A stretch of 64,000 nt of DNA. It comes from DIGJ01 sp041739345. GTDB taxonomy: Bacteria; Bacillota; Clostridia; Lachnospirales; Lachnospiraceae. Of the stretch, positions 26,267 through 34,700 are shown piece after piece. The stretch's first letter is position 1, and each line of letters starts with the position of its first letter. The notes under the pieces were generated by a model, which was not told the origin of the DNA, did no database searches, and saw only the letters and a program-made list of their open reading frames with translations. A program made the translations under genes and the position numbers. The stretch spans positions 62,001 through 126,000 of the forward strand of contig JBGSNZ010000018.1 in the NCBI GenBank assembly GCA_041739345.1, read 5' to 3'.

Positions 26267-26287
26267 ATGCGCAGGAATGGAGAGAAA
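26267..26287 (+). repeat. 21-nt leader sequence shared with araB (first copy)
   Basis: An identical 21-nt string (starting ATGCGCAGGAATGGAGAG) occurs here and at 34679-34699, each time ending two bases before the start codon and containing the ribosome binding site. Confidence 0.7.
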
Positions 26288-26288
26288 A

Positions 26289-27470
26289 ATGAATTTTCAA
26301 AACGGAAGTGGAGAGGATAAACTCTCAATTATTGGATTTGGGTGCATGCGTTTTCCGAAAAAAGGAAATAGTATTGATTTAGAGGAAACGGAAAAAGAAA
26401 TCCTTCATGCAATTGATATGGGAGTTAATTATTTTGATACGGCATATATTTATTCTGGAAGTGAAGAGGCACTTGGAACGGTGCTAAATAAGAACCATAT
26501 TCGTGAAAAAGTAAAGATTGCGACGAAATTACCATATTATTTGCTGAAAAAAAGAGAAGATATGGATCGCTTCTTTGAGGAACAATTACGAAGACTACAT
26601 ACGGATTATGTAGACTATTATTTGATGCATATGCTTCCGGACATTAATATGTGGGGAAAACTTGTAGATATGGGTATTTTAACGTGGCTAGAAGAAAAGA
26701 AAAGACTTGGACAGATAAGGCACATTGGATTTTCTTATCACGGAAATACAAACACATTTATCGAACTAATAGATGCATATGACTGGGAATTTTGTCAGAT
26801 TCAGTATAACTATATGGATGAATTTAGCCAGGCTGGAAAAAAGGGACTTCAGTATGCGTATAGTAAGGGTATTCCAGTTGTTATCATGGAACCTCTTCGT
26901 GGAGGAAGACTGGTCAATGATCTGCCAAAGGCTGCACTTACGTGCTTTGAACAAGCGCAGAAGAAGTATACTCCGGCAGAGTGGGCACTTCGATGGCTAT
27001 GGAATCAAAAGGAAGTAACCGTTGTATTGTCAGGAATGAATTCGATGGCAATGCTAGATGAAAACATACGGATTGCCTCTAATGTCCAGGTGGGAGAGAT
27101 GACAGAGGGGGATTTTGAACTTATTGAAAAAGTAAAACAAGCAATCAATGAAAAGATAAAAGTTCCATGTACTGGATGTGCATATTGTATGCCTTGTCCA
27201 AAAGGCGTAGATATTCCGGGTAGTTTTCGTTGTTTAAATGTAAGTTATACCGATGGCTATGCGAATGGTTTTCGAGAATATTTTATGTGTACCACAATGC
27301 GTGCTAAAAAAAGCTATGCCTCACTTTGTGTAGAGTGTGGAAAGTGTGAGAAGCATTGCCCGCAAAGTATAAAGATTCGAAAAGAATTAAAGCATGTAAA
27401 AAGACGTTTTGAAAATCCAGTTTTCAAAGTGATAGCTTGGTTTGTAAAACATGTGATGCATATTGGTTAA
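26289..27470 (+). CDS. Aldo/keto reductase with C-terminal 4Fe-4S ferredoxin domain
   Basis: 393 residues. The N-terminal aldo-keto reductase barrel shows the catalytic Asp/Tyr in YFDTAYIYSGSEEALG, plus Lys in KIATKLP and His in DYYLMHML. The C-terminal part (from about residue 290) has cysteine clusters CTGCAYCMPCPKGVDIP and CVECGKCEKHCPQ, typical of predicted oxidoreductases of the COG1453 type. Substrate unknown. Start at 26289 follows GGAGAG; an earlier in-frame ATG at 26223 is less likely. The ribosome binding region is a 21-nt exact match to that of araB. Confidence 0.88.
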   Translation: MNFQNGSGEDKLSIIGFGCMRFPKKGNSIDLEETEKEILHAIDMGVNYFDTAYIYSGSEEALGTVLNKNHIREKVKIATKLPYYLLKKREDMDRFFEEQLRRLHTDYVDYYLMHMLPDINMWGKLVDMGILTWLEEKKRLGQIRHIGFSYHGNTNTFIELIDAYDWEFCQIQYNYMDEFSQAGKKGLQYAYSKGIPVVIMEPLRGGRLVNDLPKAALTCFEQAQKKYTPAEWALRWLWNQKEVTVVLSGMNSMAMLDENIRIASNVQVGEMTEGDFELIEKVKQAINEKIKVPCTGCAYCMPCPKGVDIPGSFRCLNVSYTDGYANGFREYFMCTTMRAKKSYASLCVECGKCEKHCPQSIKIRKELKHVKRRFENPVFKVIAWFVKHVMHIG

Positions 27471-27568
27471 AATGCTCCAACATTTATAGTTTAAGATTGC
27501 CAATACGTACAACTTATCATACAATAGTACTTGTGTAATAAAGCATAAAATGGAGGACATGAGACAAT

Positions 27569-28885
27569 ATGAATCAAAATAAAGGCAAACTATCAGGACT
27601 GTTGCCAATTGCAGTTTTTTTAATATTATTTATCGGAAGCGGTATTTTATTTGGTAATTTTTATGCAATGCCCGCAATTGTAGCATTTCTGGCGGCATTG
27701 GTTGTAGCATTTTTACAAAATCCAAAAAGAAGTTTTGAAGATAAGCTTTCCAGTGTAGCAAAAAACATGGGAGAAGAAAATGTCATGATAATGTGCTTGA
27801 TCTTTCTTCTAGCAGGTGCTTTTTCAGGAGCAGTACAGGCGGCCGGTGGGGTTGATAGTACTGTAAACTTTGGTCTATCCATAATGCCTACAAAGATTGC
27901 AGTTGCAGGATTATATATGATTGCCTGCTTTATATCCATCGCGATGGGTACATCAGTTGGAACAATAGCAGCATTGACGCCAATAGCAGTAGGTGTTAGC
28001 CAAAAGACAGGTATTGCAGGTGCAATGTGTTTGGGAGCTGTGGTCTGTGGGGCTATGTTTGGAGATAATTTATCTATGATATCAGACACAACAATAGCGG
28101 CAACCAGAACACAGGGATGCCAGATGAAAGATAAATTCCGTGAGAATTTTTTAATTGTCCTACCTGCAGCGATTACTAGCATAATTCTTTTCCTTGTATT
28201 AGCATGGAATTCAAAATATAATGTTTCGGGGAATTTAGATTATTCCCTGATAAAGATACTTCCATATGGGGTTGTACTGGTAGGTGCTCTACTTGGCGGT
28301 AATGTATTTATTGTATTAGTTGCAGGTACGGTGCTTTCTTTAATTATAGGAGTTGCGACAAATACAATAGCAGTTGATCAGATATTTTCTGTAATTGCAA
28401 GTGGTATGGATGGTAATGGTGGCATTATGAATATGTATGATATTGCCTTGATTTCCATTGTGGTAGCCGGTATTATCGGACTGGTGAAAGACAATGGAGG
28501 AATTGATTTTATTCTTTATAACATAAAATCACATGTGAAAGGGAAAAAAGGAGCGCAGCTAGGAATTGCCTTGTTGAGTTCGTTGGTTGATATATCAACA
28601 GCGAATAATACGATTGCAATTATAATGGCTGGACCGATTGCAAAAGATATAGCACAAGAATATGATATTGAACCAAAACGTACCGCAGCTCTTTTGGATA
28701 TTTTTACATCGGTATGGCAGGGAATCATTCCATATGGAGCACAGATATTGTATGCGACGGCTGGTGCCGCAGCGGTAGGACTTATGGTAACCCCGTTTGA
28801 GCTAATGCCATATCTGTTCTATCCGGTATTAATGGGTGTTTGCGGAGTTATTAGCATCTTTTTACCTCAAAAAAAGAAAACTTAA
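27569..28885 (+). CDS. NhaC-family Na+/H+ antiporter
   Basis: 438 residues, ten or more membrane helices. Family hallmarks include ACFISIAMGTSVGTIAALTPIA (middle), GAMFGDNLSMISDTTIAAT and DISTANNTIAIIM. Imports protons in exchange for sodium, or may exchange an organic anion; NhaC members include malate/lactate antiporters. TGGAGG ribosome binding site. Single-gene unit followed by a tRNA with its own promoter. Confidence 0.87.
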   Translation: MNQNKGKLSGLLPIAVFLILFIGSGILFGNFYAMPAIVAFLAALVVAFLQNPKRSFEDKLSSVAKNMGEENVMIMCLIFLLAGAFSGAVQAAGGVDSTVNFGLSIMPTKIAVAGLYMIACFISIAMGTSVGTIAALTPIAVGVSQKTGIAGAMCLGAVVCGAMFGDNLSMISDTTIAATRTQGCQMKDKFRENFLIVLPAAITSIILFLVLAWNSKYNVSGNLDYSLIKILPYGVVLVGALLGGNVFIVLVAGTVLSLIIGVATNTIAVDQIFSVIASGMDGNGGIMNMYDIALISIVVAGIIGLVKDNGGIDFILYNIKSHVKGKKGAQLGIALLSSLVDISTANNTIAIIMAGPIAKDIAQEYDIEPKRTAALLDIFTSVWQGIIPYGAQILYATAGAAAVGLMVTPFELMPYLFYPVLMGVCGVISIFLPQKKKT

Positions 28886-28915
28886 AAAGCGAAAAAAGAA
28901 AGTTTAAAAACCGAC

Positions 28916-28944
28916 TTGACAAATTTGAAAATTCATCATATAAT
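28916..28944 (+). promoter_or_regulatory. Consensus promoter for tRNA-Trp
   Basis: TTGACA (28916-28921), 17 bp, TATAAT (28939-28944): a perfect vegetative promoter, 31 bp before the tRNA. Confidence 0.85.
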
Positions 28945-28975
28945 ATTCAAGCAGTGCTTACTGCAAATTGAATAT

Positions 28976-29046
28976 AGGGGTGTAGTTCATCGGTAGAATG
29001 ATGGTCTCCAAAACCACAGAGGAGGGTTCGATTCCTTCCACCCCTG
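28976..29046 (+). tRNA. trnW: tRNA-Trp (anticodon CCA)
   Basis: 71 bases. Acceptor stem AGGGGTG pairs with CACCCCT, D-arm GTTC..GAAT, anticodon loop CTCCAAA with anticodon CCA at 29008-29010, T-arm GAGGG-TTCGATT-CCTTC, discriminator G. No encoded 3' CCA. The anticodon stem has one A-C mismatch at its base. Resembles Bacillus tRNA-Trp closely. In the 440-bp gap 28886-29325, together with its promoter, terminator and a dyad before the cotJ genes. Confidence 0.95.
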
Positions 29047-29057
29047 TTATTGATTAG

Positions 29058-29099
29058 AAGCGGGAAATCCTTTGTATTAGAGGGTTTCTTGCTTTTTCT
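29058..29099 (+). terminator. Terminator after tRNA-Trp
   Basis: Imperfect stem AAGCGGGAAATCCT against AGGGTTTCTTGCTT, followed by TTTTTCTTTTT. Confidence 0.65.
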
Positions 29100-29254
29100 T
29101 TTTGATTTTTGAACCTCTTTTTTGATTATACTTGATTATATAATTGTTTTAAGAGTCTGGACTGACACAGTTACAGAAGGCTGAGGTATCACAATTCAAG
29201 ATCTAAAAAAATAGTGATACATTAATTTCCAATGTAAAAAATCTTTTTTTGCAA

Positions 29255-29305
29255 ATACTATTAATGTAATCTTATATTAAAAAATATTTGATTACAAAAT
29301 AGTAT
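29255..29305 (+). promoter_or_regulatory. Dyad symmetry upstream of the cotJ genes
   Basis: ATACTATTAATGTAATC (29255-29271) and GATTACAAAATAGTAT (29290-29305) form an inverted repeat of about 16 bp around an 18-base AT-rich loop, ending 20 bp before the cotJ start. It could be an operator or a 5' leader hairpin. No sporulation sigma-factor promoter could be assigned with confidence. Confidence 0.5.
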
Positions 29306-29325
29306 CTGAAAGAAAGGAGCTTTTT

Positions 29326-29787
29326 ATGCCAGAAAATTATTTAGCAATAGCAAATATACCGATTCAGAAATGGGGCGGATTATACAGCGAAGAAGAAGCT
29401 CTGAATATCGGTACCATTTTCGAAGATTTAAACATGCCATTTTTTGCGGCTGAATCTGTAATGGGAGATCAGACTCCGATTGCTGCAAAAGCAAAAAGTC
29501 AGGCGAAGACAAACGAACAAGCAGAACGTGAAGCACTCATGACAAAGATCAATCAAACCGGCTTTTTTCTGGATGATCTCACACTTTATCTGGATACTCA
29601 TGAGAATGATACACAGGCAATACAGTTGTATCATGAAAAGGTAAATGAATATGCACAGTACAGAAAGCAGTTCGCACAGAATTATTATCCGTTGACCAGA
29701 CTTTGCATTCCAGACTGCATCAATGATAATGAGACTACTTTCTCCTGGCAAAAAGGGCCGATGCCCTGGGAAGGAGCGTGTGTATAA
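29326..29787 (+). CDS. cotJA-cotJB: Fused spore coat proteins CotJA-CotJB
   Basis: 153 residues. Residues 1 to about 45 match CotJA (IPIQKWGGLYSEEEALNIGTIFEDLNMPFF). From about residue 67 the sequence matches CotJB (ALMTKINQTGFFLDDLTLYLDTH, then YYPLT and the FSWQKGPMPWE end). The two are separate genes in Bacillus subtilis; here one frame joins them through a linker rich in Ala, Lys and Gln. Both belong to the spore coat and are made in the mother cell. AAAGGAGC ribosome binding site. The next gene, cotJC, starts directly after the stop. Confidence 0.85.
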   Translation: MPENYLAIANIPIQKWGGLYSEEEALNIGTIFEDLNMPFFAAESVMGDQTPIAAKAKSQAKTNEQAEREALMTKINQTGFFLDDLTLYLDTHENDTQAIQLYHEKVNEYAQYRKQFAQNYYPLTRLCIPDCINDNETTFSWQKGPMPWEGACV

Positions 29788-30405
29788 ATGTGGGTTTATG
29801 AAAAAAGGCTCCAATACCCTGTAAAGATAACGAAGAACTGCCCTAAAACAGCGCAGCTCATTATTAGTCAGTATGGAGGACCGGACGGAGAATTGTCTGC
29901 TTCGATGCGGTATCTCTCCCAACGGTATAGCATGCCTATAAAAGAAGTGGGCGGTCTTCTTACAGATATTGGAACAGAAGAACTGGCTCATATGGAAATC
30001 ATCTGTTCTATGGTGTATCAGCTAACCAATCATCTGACGATCGAACAGGCGAAGGAATCTGGATTTGACGCATATTATGTCGATCATACCACCGCTTTGT
30101 GGCCTCAGGCAGCGTCATCTCTACCATTCACTGCAATAGAATTCCAATCAAAAGGGGATGCCATAACCGATTTGACTGAAGATCTAGCGGCAGAGCAAAA
30201 AGCGAGAACTGTTTACGATAATTTGCTTCGTATGATTCCAGATCCAGAGATCAGGGAACCACTGAAATTCCTACGATCCAGAGAAATCGTTCATTTCCAA
30301 AGATTTGGAGAAGCATTGGAAAAAACAAAGGATAAGCTAGATAGTAAGAATTTCTACTATTTTAATCCGGAGTTTGATAAGGAAATGTTCCATGCGAAAT
30401 TATAA
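29788..30405 (+). CDS. cotJC: Spore coat protein CotJC (manganese-catalase fold)
   Basis: 205 residues; manganese catalase-like four-helix bundle with metal ligands in LTDIGTEELAHMEI, DLAAEQKARTVYDNLL and SREIVHFQRFGEAL. It ends in a C-terminal NFYYFNPEF tail typical of CotJC. Starts immediately after the cotJA-cotJB stop with no gap, implying translational coupling. Suggests the host forms spores. Followed by a strong terminator. Confidence 0.93.
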   Translation: MWVYEKRLQYPVKITKNCPKTAQLIISQYGGPDGELSASMRYLSQRYSMPIKEVGGLLTDIGTEELAHMEIICSMVYQLTNHLTIEQAKESGFDAYYVDHTTALWPQAASSLPFTAIEFQSKGDAITDLTEDLAAEQKARTVYDNLLRMIPDPEIREPLKFLRSREIVHFQRFGEALEKTKDKLDSKNFYYFNPEFDKEMFHAKL

Positions 30406-30414
30406 TTAAATATT

Positions 30415-30458
30415 AAAAAACACCCATAAATTTTTTTTCAAATTTATGGGTGCTTTTT
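30415..30458 (+). terminator. Terminator after cotJC
   Basis: 13-bp perfect stem CACCCATAAATTT / AAATTTATGGGTG with a 6-base T-rich loop, preceded by A6 and followed by CTTTTT. Confidence 0.85.
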
Positions 30459-30547
30459 ATTTTAAGATAAATATCTGATTTCCATTAAAGAATAAAACTG
30501 TTATAATTAGTTGAAGAATTATTGATTTGGATTGCTAAGGAGATACC

Positions 30548-31651
30548 ATGGATAATCAGAATGGAAAGCTGAAGTATTTTATTTTAATGGAAGATTTAAA
30601 AGAAGAAATGCGGAGTGGAAAAATTAAACCGGGACAAAAACTATCTTCTGAAAATCAGCTGAGCAGTCAGTATCAGGTTAGCCGACACACCGTTCGCAAA
30701 GCACTTTCCATATTGCAAAATGAAGGATATATCATAGCAGAGCAAGGAAAGGGAACTTTTTGCGCCGACACGGTAACAACTCGGGGAAATTCAAAAATCA
30801 TTGCAGTGGTTACGACATATCTTTCTAATTACATTTTTCCAAAACTGATTGCAGGAATGGATGAAATACTGACCAGACAAGGCTATACGCTAGTACTTAA
30901 AAACACCAAGAACAGTAGAGCGCTGGAGATAGAAGCGTTGGAAGACTTGTTAAAGAAAAATGTAGATGGAATAATAATCGAACCAAGTAAAAGTCAGATA
31001 TATTCCAGACATTTAGAAATATATAATCAGTTTGAAGCCTGTCACATTCCGATTGTATTTATACATAGCACCTATCCGCAATTTAAAGATAAGCCTTGTG
31101 TGGAACTGGATGATGAAAAGGGTGCTTATTTGTTGACAGAATACTTGATCCAGCTTGGGCATAGGAATCTGGTTGGAATATTTAAAACGGATGATAGTCA
31201 GGGCTTTCGCCGCCATATTGGTTTTGTTAAGGCACTGAATGACCATAGACTTTCCTATGATCCCCAAAAGGTGATTTGGTATCATACGGAAGATCAATTT
31301 TTGAAACCAAAAGCTGAAATTTTAGATATGGTTGAAAAGCAGGTGCTCTTTGATGGGGTGGTCTGCTACAATGACCAAATTGCATTTGAAGTCTTAGGTG
31401 TTCTAAAGAGCAAAGGAATACAGGTTCCAAGGGATGTTTCAATTACTGGGTTTGACAATATACAAAAGGTGGATGAGGGCGGAATCGGAATCACCAGCAT
31501 TGAACATCCGAAAGAAAAACTCGGGGAGATGGTAGCGGACTACATGTTAGAGCTATTGGTAGGAAAAATACCGGATAAAGACAATGTTATGCGTAGAATC
31601 GAGCCGGTATTAATCCTTAAAAACTCTTGTAGGGAACGCAATCAATCATAG
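30548..31651 (+). CDS. araR: Arabinose-responsive repressor AraR (GntR HTH, LacI-type sensor)
   Basis: 367 residues, as in Bacillus AraR (about 360). N-terminal GntR winged helix (LSSENQLSSQYQVSRHTVRKAL, then NEGYIIAEQGKGTF). From residue about 80 it carries a periplasmic-binding-type sensor domain (IAVVTTYLSNYIFPKLIAGM, VEIEPSK-like and SITGFDN motifs). It should repress the araM/araABD region and release on L-arabinose. Two matching operators are seen at 33049-33121. Convergent with araM, with only two bases between the stop codons. Confidence 0.92.
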   Translation: MDNQNGKLKYFILMEDLKEEMRSGKIKPGQKLSSENQLSSQYQVSRHTVRKALSILQNEGYIIAEQGKGTFCADTVTTRGNSKIIAVVTTYLSNYIFPKLIAGMDEILTRQGYTLVLKNTKNSRALEIEALEDLLKKNVDGIIIEPSKSQIYSRHLEIYNQFEACHIPIVFIHSTYPQFKDKPCVELDDEKGAYLLTEYLIQLGHRNLVGIFKTDDSQGFRRHIGFVKALNDHRLSYDPQKVIWYHTEDQFLKPKAEILDMVEKQVLFDGVVCYNDQIAFEVLGVLKSKGIQVPRDVSITGFDNIQKVDEGGIGITSIEHPKEKLGEMVADYMLELLVGKIPDKDNVMRRIEPVLILKNSCRERNQS

Positions 31652-31653
31652 AG

Positions 31654-32994
31654 TTATCGTTTTGTTTTCTGAAAGGCAGTAAAGTCATTTACTGCCTTTT
31701 CCTGTATTCCGATATCATAAAGTAACTGTAAGATACCAAAGCGATTCCTTAAATCCTTGGCAAAGTAAATGCTGTTTTCTAAGGTTTTATCGGATACAGC
31801 AATTTGTACCGGAAGATAAGGCGCATCTAGTTTTTTCAGATACGAAATGAGAATATCTGTGGAAGGGAGTGCTGCGGCTAATTTTAAGATTTCGTTTTTG
31901 TTTATATTTAAATACTGCTTTCTTTTTTCTACTTGTTTGGTAGAATTTTTTCCTACTTTGTCTTCTAAATCGATAATCTCATTGGCAACCATTCCGTAAG
32001 CGTTTTGTATACATTTTTCCCACCCTTTTTTATCAAATACATAATCTGAAAGTGAATCCATCTCCTCTAGGTATTGCGGCAAACTGTGGTAAAAAAACAA
32101 CCCAATTACCGTACCAATGGCAACTTTCGTACCATGAAGGGGACAATATTCGTTTCTTTGCAAAAACATCATTTCCCAGTAATGGGAGAGATGATGTTCA
32201 CTACCGGAAGCGGGTCTTGAATTTCCTAGAAAACTCATACCTACCCCAGCCAAAATAAGACTTTCCATCACAATGGAAATTGCGTTTTCATCCGATGCAG
32301 AAATTGCATCGATGGAGTTTGCCATTTTATCCACAGCCTGTTTCATTATGTCATATATGTAGTCGCAAAAATATTCGCCAGTAACCAGATGGGAAAGTTT
32401 CCAGTCCGCCAGACAGACATATTTGCCCAAAATGTCTCCGACACCTGCGGCAATCATGCTTTTTGGGGCAGCAGATAAGATACAAGTATCGCCAATGATA
32501 ACCTTAGGACGATGCGTTTCTAACGTTGTTTTTAAATGGTTCAAGGTTAAAACAGCAACATTGGAAGCGTAACCATCCATGGAAGGTGCAGTTGCAATAA
32601 TAAAATAATCCATATTTTTTTGATAGCTTATGAATTTACATAAATCATTGATCGTACCAGAACCAATACCAAGAATGAGATCGCAGTCATAAGGTAGTTC
32701 GTTAGTTATCATACTAAGAGCTCTTTCATCTGCTACCAGTTCTCTATCTGCAAATCGTATTTTATGGTATGGAAAACCATTTTCTGATAAAATCTGCTCC
32801 ACATCAGTTCCAGCGACTTTCTCTGTATTTTGATCGCAGATTAAACAAATCTTTTGATATGCCCCTTCTTTTAGATATTCTGGAAGTTTATTTAGTGCAT
32901 TCTCTTCAATGGCAATATGGCGTATATCGCAAAAGTGCGTTTTTCCGCAAGAACAGGGTATTTTTTTGTTGATATAGTGGGACCAGTTGTTCAT
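31654..32994 (-). CDS. araM: sn-glycerol-1-phosphate dehydrogenase (AraM/EgsA family)
   Basis: 446 residues from ATG 32994 (AGAGG ribosome binding site); an upstream in-frame ATG would add 12 residues. Iron-containing/dehydroquinate-synthase-like fold with NAD-binding LILGIGSGTINDLCKF, the DGYASNVAV motif and metal-binding histidines in SGSEHHLSHYWEM and YCPLHGTKVAIG. In Bacillus AraM (394 residues) makes glycerol-1-phosphate from dihydroxyacetone phosphate and sits in the ara operon. Here it diverges from araA and shares its AraR-operator region. The C-terminal coding end contains the terminator of the opposing araR. Confidence 0.88.
   Translation of the reverse strand: MNNWSHYINKKIPCSCGKTHFCDIRHIAIEENALNKLPEYLKEGAYQKICLICDQNTEKVAGTDVEQILSENGFPYHKIRFADRELVADERALSMITNELPYDCDLILGIGSGTINDLCKFISYQKNMDYFIIATAPSMDGYASNVAVLTLNHLKTTLETHRPKVIIGDTCILSAAPKSMIAAGVGDILGKYVCLADWKLSHLVTGEYFCDYIYDIMKQAVDKMANSIDAISASDENAISIVMESLILAGVGMSFLGNSRPASGSEHHLSHYWEMMFLQRNEYCPLHGTKVAIGTVIGLFFYHSLPQYLEEMDSLSDYVFDKKGWEKCIQNAYGMVANEIIDLEDKVGKNSTKQVEKRKQYLNINKNEILKLAAALPSTDILISYLKKLDAPYLPVQIAVSDKTLENSIYFAKDLRNRFGILQLLYDIGIQEKAVNDFTAFQKTKR
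31672..31700 (+). terminator. araR terminator inside the 3' end of araM
   Basis: 12-bp perfect stem AAAGGCAGTAAA / TTTACTGCCTTT with loop GTCA, followed by T. On the opposite strand the same bases encode the last residues of AraM (about KAVNDFTAF). Confidence 0.75.
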
Positions 32995-33048
32995 ATAAAA
33001 AACCTCTTTTCTAAGTTTCAGTAATCTCATTTTATAATTTGATAGTAG

Positions 33049-33121
33049 ACTTGTTTGGCTTTTCTTGCAAGTTGTATGCTATTTAAAATAAACAACTTGT
33101 ATATACGACCATACAAGTTGT
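33049..33121. promoter_or_regulatory. Two AraR-like operators between araM and araA
   Basis: A strong site at 33092-33121 has 11-bp perfect arms ACAACTTGTAT / ATACAAGTTGT around 8 bases. A second, weaker site at 33049-33072 has ACTTG and CAAGT. In both, ACTTG and CAAGT are separated by exactly 14 bp. The ATTTGTAC-type half-sites of Bacillus AraR are similar. Likely repress araM leftward and araABD rightward. Confidence 0.75.
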
Positions 33122-33161
33122 AAAGTAAAATTATAAATTAAAATTCTAGGAGGTATATGTA

Positions 33162-34658
33162 ATGAAGACGGGAAAGAACTACAAATTTTGGTTTTGCACA
33201 GGATCACAGGATTTATATGGGGATGAATGTTTGGAAAAAGTTGCAAAACATTCACAGATTATCGTAGAAAATTTAAATAAGTCCGGAATTTTGCCATTTG
33301 AGGTGGTATGGAAACCAACCCTGATTACAAATGAACTGATTCGTAAAACTTTGAATGAAGCAAATGCAACCGAGGATTGCGCGGGTGTTATCACATGGAT
33401 GCACACTTTTTCTCCTGCGAAATCATGGATTTTGGGTCTACAGGAATATAGAAAACCTCTGCTTCATTTACATACCCAGTTTAACCAGGAAATCCCTTAT
33501 GACACCATTGATATGGATTTTATGAATGAAAATCAGTCTGCTCATGGAGACCGAGAATATGGACATATTGTAAGCCGTATGGGAATTGAGCGTAAGGTTA
33601 TTGTAGGTCACTGGGACGACAAAAGGGTGCAGGAGCGAATTGCTGGTTGGATGCGTACAGCAATTGGTCTAATGGAATCTAGCCATATTCGTGTTTGCCG
33701 TATTGCAGATAATATGAGAAATGTTGCAGTTACCGACGGAGATAAGGTAGAAGCACAGATTAAATTTGGATGGGAAATTGATGCTTATCCAGTCAATGAA
33801 ATTGCGGAATATGTAAAAGAGGTGAGCCAGGCAGATATTGATGTTTTGGTAGAAGAATATTACAGCAAATACGATATCCTTTTAGAAGGTCGTAATCCGG
33901 AAGAATTCAAGAAACATGTAGCGGTTCAGGCAGGAATCGAAATTGGATTTGAAAAATTCCTTACGGATAAGAACTATCAGGCAATCGTAACTCATTTTGG
34001 TGATCTTGGTGCACTGAAACAGCTTCCTGGTCTTTCCATTCAACGACTAATGGAAAAAGGATATGGATTTGGCGGAGAAGGAGACTGGAAAACTGCAGCA
34101 ATGGTTCGCTTAATGAAAATTATGTCGGCAGGTGTACCAAATGCAAAAGGTACTTCTTTTATGGAGGATTATACGTATAATCTTGTTCCGGGAAAAGAAG
34201 GAATTTTACAATCTCATATGCTGGAGGTTTGTCCAAGTATCTCGGATAGTAAAATTGGAATCAAGGTAAAACCACTTAGCATGGGAGATAGAGAAGATCC
34301 TGCAAGACTTGTATTTACTTCAAAAACAGGCAGTGGTATTGCAACCAGTTTAGTGGATATGGGAAATCGTTTCCGACTCATAATTAATGAAGTAGACTGT
34401 AAGAAAAATGAAAAACCAATGCCAAACCTCCCAGTGGCTACTGCTTTTTGGACGCCACAGCCGGATTTATCGACCGGAGCAGAAAGTTGGATTTTGGCTG
34501 GCGGTGCACACCATACTGCTTTTAGTTATGATATTACAACCGAGCAGATGGTTGACTGGGCAGCTGCCATGGGAATTGAAAGTGTGGTAATTGATAAAGA
34601 TACGACGATTCGTAACTTGAAAAATGAATTAAGATGGAATAGCATTGCGTTCAGATAG
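33162..34658 (+). CDS. araA: L-arabinose isomerase
   Basis: 498 residues, family-typical. Converts L-arabinose to L-ribulose using Mn2+. Metal/catalytic residues are visible: Glu in GFGGEGDW, Glu in GTSFMEDYTY, His in LQSHMLEVCPS and His in GGAHHTAFSY. AGGAGG ribosome binding site. First gene of araABD, controlled from the AraR operators about 40-110 bp upstream. Confidence 0.97.
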   Translation: MKTGKNYKFWFCTGSQDLYGDECLEKVAKHSQIIVENLNKSGILPFEVVWKPTLITNELIRKTLNEANATEDCAGVITWMHTFSPAKSWILGLQEYRKPLLHLHTQFNQEIPYDTIDMDFMNENQSAHGDREYGHIVSRMGIERKVIVGHWDDKRVQERIAGWMRTAIGLMESSHIRVCRIADNMRNVAVTDGDKVEAQIKFGWEIDAYPVNEIAEYVKEVSQADIDVLVEEYYSKYDILLEGRNPEEFKKHVAVQAGIEIGFEKFLTDKNYQAIVTHFGDLGALKQLPGLSIQRLMEKGYGFGGEGDWKTAAMVRLMKIMSAGVPNAKGTSFMEDYTYNLVPGKEGILQSHMLEVCPSISDSKIGIKVKPLSMGDREDPARLVFTSKTGSGIATSLVDMGNRFRLIINEVDCKKNEKPMPNLPVATAFWTPQPDLSTGAESWILAGGAHHTAFSYDITTEQMVDWAAAMGIESVVIDKDTTIRNLKNELRWNSIAFR

Positions 34659-34678
34659 AATTTAGACGCGCAAAAGAC

Positions 34679-34699
34679 ATGCGCAGGAATGGAGAGAAA
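34679..34699 (+). repeat. 21-nt leader sequence shared with the aldo-keto reductase gene (second copy)
   Basis: Identical to 26267-26287, ending two bases before the araB start codon. A GCGC...GCGC inverted pair (34669-34684) could form a small hairpin just before the ribosome binding site. Confidence 0.7.
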
Positions 34700-34700
34700 T

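Noticed and set aside
28886..28975. T-box or riboswitch leader before tRNA-Trp
   Set aside because: The region is a plain consensus promoter; no conserved leader motif such as the T-box sequence is seen.
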